Assembly: GCA_022702705.1 (NCBI GenBank) | Contig: CM040421.1 | Span: 74,084,121-74,148,120, forward strand | DNA: 64,000 bases | Direction of reading: 5' to 3' | DNA from: Papilionanthe hookeriana x Papilionanthe teres | Taxonomy: Eukaryota > Streptophyta > Magnoliopsida > Asparagales > Orchidaceae | Shown here: positions 58,067 through 64,000 of the stretch, in pieces | How positions within the stretch are numbered: position 1 is the first letter of the stretch | How the letters are laid out: the number at the start of each line of letters is the position of its first letter | Notes under the pieces: generated by a model | Told to the model about the DNA's origin: nothing | The model's input: the letters and a program-made list of their open reading frames with translations, nothing else | The model's database searches: none | Made by a program: the position numbers and the translations under genes

Positions 58067-61000
58067 GTTTGGTCTGCGAATCAATTTTATAAGCCGACAA
58101 GTTCCCCTGCTTAATATAAATGAATTAAGCAGGGTTTATATTACCTGGGTTCTTAAAGTTCCCTATAAGGGTAAGCCCCTATAGTTAATTACATCTTAAA
58201 TGACGGGAATCATTTAAGAAAACTTTCGATAATGATCAGTGATTTTGCTCTCAAGAATTTTAAAGTTTAAGGTTTTCAAACAATTGGATTTTGGAAATTT
58301 CAATTGGGAATGGATCAAATTTGGAACAGTTATTTTAGGGAGTCAAAGAAGAGAAGTAGGGGATGTCACGGACCTGAAGTGAACTTCGATGACTTCCCAA
58401 CTATCCTATCGTTTGGCTTCGATTTGAGAAAATTATTTAATGTTTCAATCCTGCCAGTTTTATTTAATTAGGACTTATATTTGTATGATAAAATCATACA
58501 AATAGCCTCGAAGATGTGAGGGCTTATGTCGTACCAAATGACTACCTCGGAATCCTAAGACTGGTTAGGACTTAATTTACATAACATGATTATGCAAATG
58601 CCTAACGAAGAGTTGAGGACTTATGTTGCACTAGGCAAACTACCTCGAAATCCTATGGCTTAGTTATTTAATTCTAAGAATGGTTTTGTTGATGTAGATT
58701 CCAGTTTTGCTGACGACGATGGCCGTGTTGCCCACTATGCTCCAAGCTCCTTGTTGTTGCAGAGTTTTAGTTTTAGAAGGTGAAAATCAGGGGATGAGAA
58801 AAGTGTCTTAGTTTATAGAAATTTTAAAGTCCAAATGTCTTTAGTGTTTTAATTAAGACAAATCTTAAAGTTGATTAAACAGAACCGATTAAGATCTCAC
58901 GGTTCTGTCATCCCAGCACCTTTAATTTCATCGAATTCACTTAATCCAGATGAATTTGCTAAACTCAACTGAATGAGTTCCACACCTTCATTTAGACCGT
59001 GGGAAATTCCGTTAGCAACACGTGGGTTACATCATCCGAAGTATTCCCGATCATTTAACGAGATGTTTTAATTTAGTTAAAGTTGTGGTTTTTTTGTTCT
59101 GTTTGTGATTAAATTTTGAGTTGTTTTATATTTTAGATGTTGTGGTGGTGAATTTTATTTTGTTGTGACTTTTAATTTAGTTTTGGGTTTCAGTTTTGTG
59201 GCTATCCTAAAGATTTCAGTTTTCATGCAACAATCTTGTTTAATATTCAAGAAAGGTAAAGCGCAGTACATGTAAGTAATTTGCAATAAAATAAAAGCGT
59301 ACCTGGAGGGTCTTCTCGTCATTTCCAAGCTACACTTAAAACACATGTTAAGAGCATTTAAATGTTTATTAAAAATACCTAAGTAAAGCTAAGGTAAGGT
59401 TTTGGTTGTCTACCGAAATCCTAGTCCTATTGCTAGTCAATTTCTATGACGTCTAGGTTCTTGTATTTTATTAAGGATGATTTTCTTCATCAAAGAACAA
59501 TTAAGTTCAGTTGTTCTTCTAAAACTACACATCATATTGAGAAAGTGTTTAGGATGAGTCCTAAACATCTTTTCAATATTTTTGGGATTATTTTTTAGTC
59601 CAAATGAGTTTTATTGCACACGTGAATTTATCATCCAAAAATTTAGTTTAGTTTGTTTCTTGCTCAGTAAATCAGGATGTTTGATTATCCTATAAGTAAA
59701 GTGACATTTCACTTGATGCTTTAATTAAGAGTTATAATAATGAAAAACTTTAGGGGGCAAATCAATTTGTTAAAGAATTTAATGATTTAAAATTAGAATT
59801 GGTGATTTAAAGTGATTTAATTTAGTTATAAAATTTTAATAAATTTAAGTTTGGAATAGTTCAAATTATATTAAATTTAGTTTAAATCTTTAAACTCTTT
59901 TTTTTATTATCTTAATGTTTCAGATTATTTCTTATGTTTTAAATTTACTTAGAAGTGTTTGAATTATTCATATATTTTTGATGGTTTGATTTAGGTTAGT
60001 TATGATATTTTAGGTTAATTTTGATTAGCTTAATTTGTTTTATATGCTTAATTATGAATTGTTTTAATATTATTTAATATTTCAAATCTGCTTTAAGTTT
60101 TTTATTAAGTGATGTTGAATTAGTTTTTAAATTTAATTTAATTTAATTGTTAAATCACTTAACATTTTAAATATTAATTTAATTAAAGGTTATTTTCTTT
60201 TTAATCATTTAATTATTAATTTCAATTATCACTTTGAATTTAATTAAAAGTTAAATATTACTAAAGTAATTCATTTAGGGATTTTAGTTTAAGTTGTTAT
60301 AGTCTCTCTAAATTATATCCCCATTTTAATAATCCAAATTCTTTTAATTATTCTTCCAAAATTCAAATTATTTAATTGATTAAGGTTTCATTTTTTTGGT
60401 TTATTAGAAGTGATCAATAAGTTTCTACCATTTTATTTTTTTTAAAGTTTCAATCATCTAAGAAAGAATTAGGATCAAATATTTTAACCCCCCTCCCCCA
60501 TTTTGATTAAACCTAAAGTTTTAATTAGTGGTTAAAATTCTTAATTATTAATATGCCCCTTTTAAGCTTAATTATTTCATAACTCATCAAATTGAGCTCA
60601 AATGAGCTTGAAATTTTTATGTCACTTCACTCATATGTCAATTAAAACATTAGAGGAGAAAATGTGATTTTTCTGAATTTAATTTAATTTATATATATTT
60701 ATTTTGATGAAAAATAGGGATTTTTAATGGAAATTTAACAACATGACTAAGGTAAGATTTCTATCCTTAAGAAAATTTTGGGATGTTCCTAATAACCAGA
60801 GGACCACTTGGATTAATTTTGGTGATTTTTTAAATTATTTTTTATTTATTATAATTATTTTAAGTTTTAGAGAAGTAATTAATTATAAAATAAAATCAAG
60901 GTTGAAAATAAAGTTTTATATTTTTCATAAATCCCTCTGACCTCAAGGAGTTTGGAGAAGCAAATTTTATATTTTTCTGATTTTTCTTTGATTTATTAGA

Positions 61001-64000
61001 ATTAATTTAGTGAAAATGTTGGAAAATTCAATTTTTAATTCAAAAATTGTTTTAAGCCTTTAAAATTCAATATCTTATCCTAGGGACTTGGGAAAAATAT
61101 TTAATTTGTTCCTAAGTGATTAGGAGTTAAATTATGACATTTTTATGATTTTTATTATTTTTGTAATTTTTATTATTTTTTAATTATTAAAATATTAAAA
61201 TATGGTGAAAAATGAAGATTTTTGAAAAATTCCAATTTTTATTTTCATAGACTCCTCTGATATCAGAGAGGTTCCAAAACCTATTTGGTGAATTTTTAAA
61301 ATGTATTTTTAGAGTTATGAATTTTTAAAGTTTAATTTTGCTCATGTGACTTAATTAATCCATTTAGTGGGGTTAAACATTTCCAATTGATTCCAAATTT
61401 TTATATGAGCTCCCTCTGATCCTAAAGATCAGTGGAGAATTTTTTTCAAGTTCTTTTAATGTGTGGTTAACCCTAATTAATTAAAGTTCAGTTTTGAGTA
61501 ATTAGGCTAATTAGGGTTATTCTTAATGAATTAATGAGGTCCCTCCCTATTCGACGCCGCCATCTGACTCCGCACTCCGGGGGCCCGATGTTTAAGTACC
61601 GTTTTCTGGTCCGATGCAATCTGAGTCGTCCACTTAATATACGCGCGATCGGACGGCGCCTGGTCATCATCTACCACTGGTGTGCACCCGTGACCGTCCA
61701 CACTAAAACCCTAAGATCTCTCTCATTTCTCAACTGATTTTGTGTTCTTATACTCTATGGATTCTTCTTGAAGAGACGAACACATCCATACAGTTTACAT
61801 GCATTGAAATCAACTCAAACGAAATAGAGAATTGTTGGGAGCTCTCGAGGAGGAGGAGTGTCCATACCTTGGTTCAGGAGGTGAGGCCTCAACTGAATGT
61901 GCTCGGCATGTTCGTTGGAGCTAGAGGAGTCTGGGGATGAAGCCTCTGGCTTTGTCGAATTGTCTAAGTACAACTTCCACCAAGCTCGATTTCAAAGCTT
62001 GGCCGATAGAGAGAATGGCTGGCCTGGTGAGGGGGCTTCCATTGGGGAACTCCTTCTCTTGGTTCTGTGCAGGTGTGGGTGAGTTTAATTTGATTTTGGT
62101 GGAGGTTCCAGGGATGTCCTGTTCTGGGCTGAGAATTGAGCTCCAAAATTGAGCTCAATCAATGGGGTTTATGGTAGGAGAATAGTGGGGATAGATTGCT
62201 CTTGGCTAGGGGAAGCTCTGTGAGGAGTTTGGAGGAATTCTGTGAAGGTTGATTTCAGCCAACCTTTTGGTCGAGAGGGGTGGATGGTTTAAATAGCCAT
62301 AGCCAGGGCTTCCCAGGGGTAATTGATGGCTGGGATCAGCAGATTAGGGGAGGAGATGATGAGTTGTGGTGGCCAATTAGGTTGGGACAGCTCAGCCAAT
62401 TCATTTTAGATTTTTGAATCAAACTAGCCTTCTCGGCCTGGTGGTTTCCGGCGACTGGGGTGGTGGTCCGGCCAGGGTCAAGTCACCCTCAAGGTCAGGG
62501 AGGTCAGGGCTGGGGTTTGGTGCAGTCAATTGGCTTTGGACAAGTGTCTAAGCTTTGATTTAAATGGAAAGGGGGAGGCTAATTTTAGGCTCATTTTGGT
62601 CCAAGGCATGGTTTAGGCTAGGTGCACCTCCCCAAGGCTTGACTTTGGGCAGGGAGGAATCATTTGGGTCAGCCAAGAGAGAGTGGTGAGGTCTCTTTCC
62701 ATGGTGAGGTGGCTAATCTTGGTTTAGAGTGTGACATGAATATGGTTAAAAGGGCTTAATGAAGGATTAGGAAAGAATCTCCTCTTCTTGCCATTAATGG
62801 CTTGGTGAGGTGGAAAGTGGCTTCCATGGCTTGCATGTGGCTTGTACATGGCTCAATGGCTCACATTTAGCTTGGAAAAATTTTGGTCAATTTCATAAAA
62901 ATGGATTTTAAGGATTTTGGATATTTTGGTGGAAATTTGGATGAAGCTTCATTTAGAATTATTTGATCATTGTTTTAGTACTTAGGGATGATTTTAATTG
63001 AATGCATGATGAAGAAGAGGGTCATATGGACTTTGGATGAATTTTTTGGGCTTTTGGATTTGGTGGAAATGGGCTTTTAGAGTGGTTTAAGAAAGTGGGC
63101 CTTTAGGTTTAGAAACAAATTGGTGGATGGAAATTTTGTGAAAGATTGGGCCAAACAAATGTTGGGTTTAGTTTATGGATGTGTCATGAGTGATTTGAAG
63201 CAAATTTGAGGTGATTTGGAGTTGAATTGGGTTTGATTTGGGACTTTTTGGTAAAGGGGGCAAAGTGGGTCAAATTGGGTTAACTTGGGCTAAGGTTGGG
63301 CTAATGTTAGATTTGATGTAAAATTAATGTTTAGAAATGTTTATGGGAGTGTTAAACAGAGTTTTCAACTTTGGTTGGGCTTTGATTTTGGGATTCGGGC
63401 CCATTTGGTTCATGGCGGGTTTAGACCAAAATTGGGGATTTTGGTTTTGTGTTAGGTTTGGGTGGAGTTTGGGTTCAAATTTGGGACAAATCTAGTTATT
63501 GTTTTGTTTTTGGGGATGTTTGGAAGGTTTAGGAAAATATTAAGGGCTAATTGGAGTTGATTTGGGTTAGTTTGGGCTAAGTTTAGGTTAAGGGCCAAAA
63601 TTGGGCTTTAAGCTTCAAATTGGAATTGGATCCAAATGTTCAACAAATTGGGCTTGGATTTTGTCTAAATTGATATTAGGGATATTGAATTGAAGTTTAG
63701 AATTGGATTGGATCAAAATTGAGGTCAATTGGGTTGATTTGGTTTGACATTGGGTCCACTTGAGTTAAAAATGGGTCAAATTGGATGTTTTGGTGAAAGT
63801 GGGCTAAATAGAGAAAATTATCTTATTGTGTAGTTGAACAAAATGAAATTGGGAATATTTGGGATTTTTTGGAATTTTCTGGGAATTTTTGGAATTTATG
63901 GATTTTTTGGGTTAAAAGGGTATTTGGAGGGTATTGGGGGGTATTTTTGGAATTTTTGTTATATTTGGCCAAGGATGATCAATTTGAATGGTGGGAAATG
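58067..64000 (-). mobile_element. Inverted copy of the long Tat-type LTR
   Basis: On the minus strand this matches solo-LTR 21084 to about 27600, that is LTR positions about 7130 down to about 600, and it leaves the window on the right. It begins GTTTGGTCTGCGAA directly against the truncated 3' LTR of T2. The stem-loop (58105-58134), G-box (59019-59024) and TATA-like site (62286-62296) are present. A deletion of roughly 0.45-0.5 kb lies at about 61535-61550, next to the CpG block. No genes. Confidence 0.92.
58105..58134 (-). other. Conserved stem-loop, inverted LTR copy
   Basis: Perfect 11-bp stem CCCTGCTTAAT / ATTAAGCAGGG with an 8-nt loop, identical to the solo LTR. Confidence 0.7.

Overview
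This window looks like gene-poor, repeat-rich DNA from a large angiosperm nuclear genome. It is AT-rich, and nearly every stretch I could identify belongs to a plant retrotransposon family: Athila-type Ty3/gypsy, Tat/Ogre-type Ty3/gypsy with very long LTRs, and an L1-type LINE with a C-terminal RNase H. I see no host gene, tRNA, rRNA or CRISPR array. The species cannot be fixed from the sequence.

Layout. 1-4666: the 3' two thirds of a long Tat-type LTR (+), inserted in the RT of an Athila element. 4667-9257: that Athila element (-), with RT start, protease, gag, PBS and LTR. It is itself inserted in the gag of an older Tat-type element (-; gag relic 9258-11045, PBS 11566-11583, LTR pieces 11589-11755 and 17388 to about 19400). 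A complete but decayed LINE (+, 11756-17387) sits inside a (TA)n tract of that LTR. 19400-20851 and 28213-28421: a second Athila LTR region (-), split by a 7361-bp solo Tat-type LTR (-, 20852-28212) with a perfect ATACA target duplication. 28422-32795: a third Athila relic (+), with LTR, RT-RNase H and env-like ORF, lacking gag, protease and integrase. 32796-58066: a Tat-type element of more than 25 kb (+), called T2 here. It has a 7353-bp 5' LTR, PBS, gag, protease, RT, RNase H, a second RNase H (aRNH type), integrase, an extra 3' ORF, a tandem-repeat 3' UTR and a truncated 3' LTR. 58067-64000: another copy of the same LTR in inverted orientation, joined head-on to the truncated 3' LTR.

Main discovery. 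The extra 3' ORF of T2 (49302-50716) ends in a 2-oxoglutarate/Fe(II) dioxygenase domain that closely resembles plant ALKBH9/ALKBH10 N6-methyladenosine RNA demethylases. The HxD motif, the distal His and the R-x5-R 2-oxoglutarate site are all present. Its N-terminus resembles the N-terminus of the same element's gag. The two start codons are preceded by leaders of the same architecture (CTGAT, 16 nt, GCAG, 3-4 nt, ATG), which also looks like a 3' splice site. I infer a retrotransposon lineage that carries its own RNA demethylase, possibly made from a spliced subgenomic RNA and possibly built by fusing a duplicated gag start to a captured ALKBH domain. This copy is dead: it has one frameshift in the ALKBH ORF and several frameshifts and stops in gag-pol.

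Other structure: a stem-loop near the LTR 3' end supported by compensatory changes, conserved G-box and TATA-like sites, a CpG-dense block, a strongly G/C strand-asymmetric LTR segment, and a foldback junction at 58066/58067.
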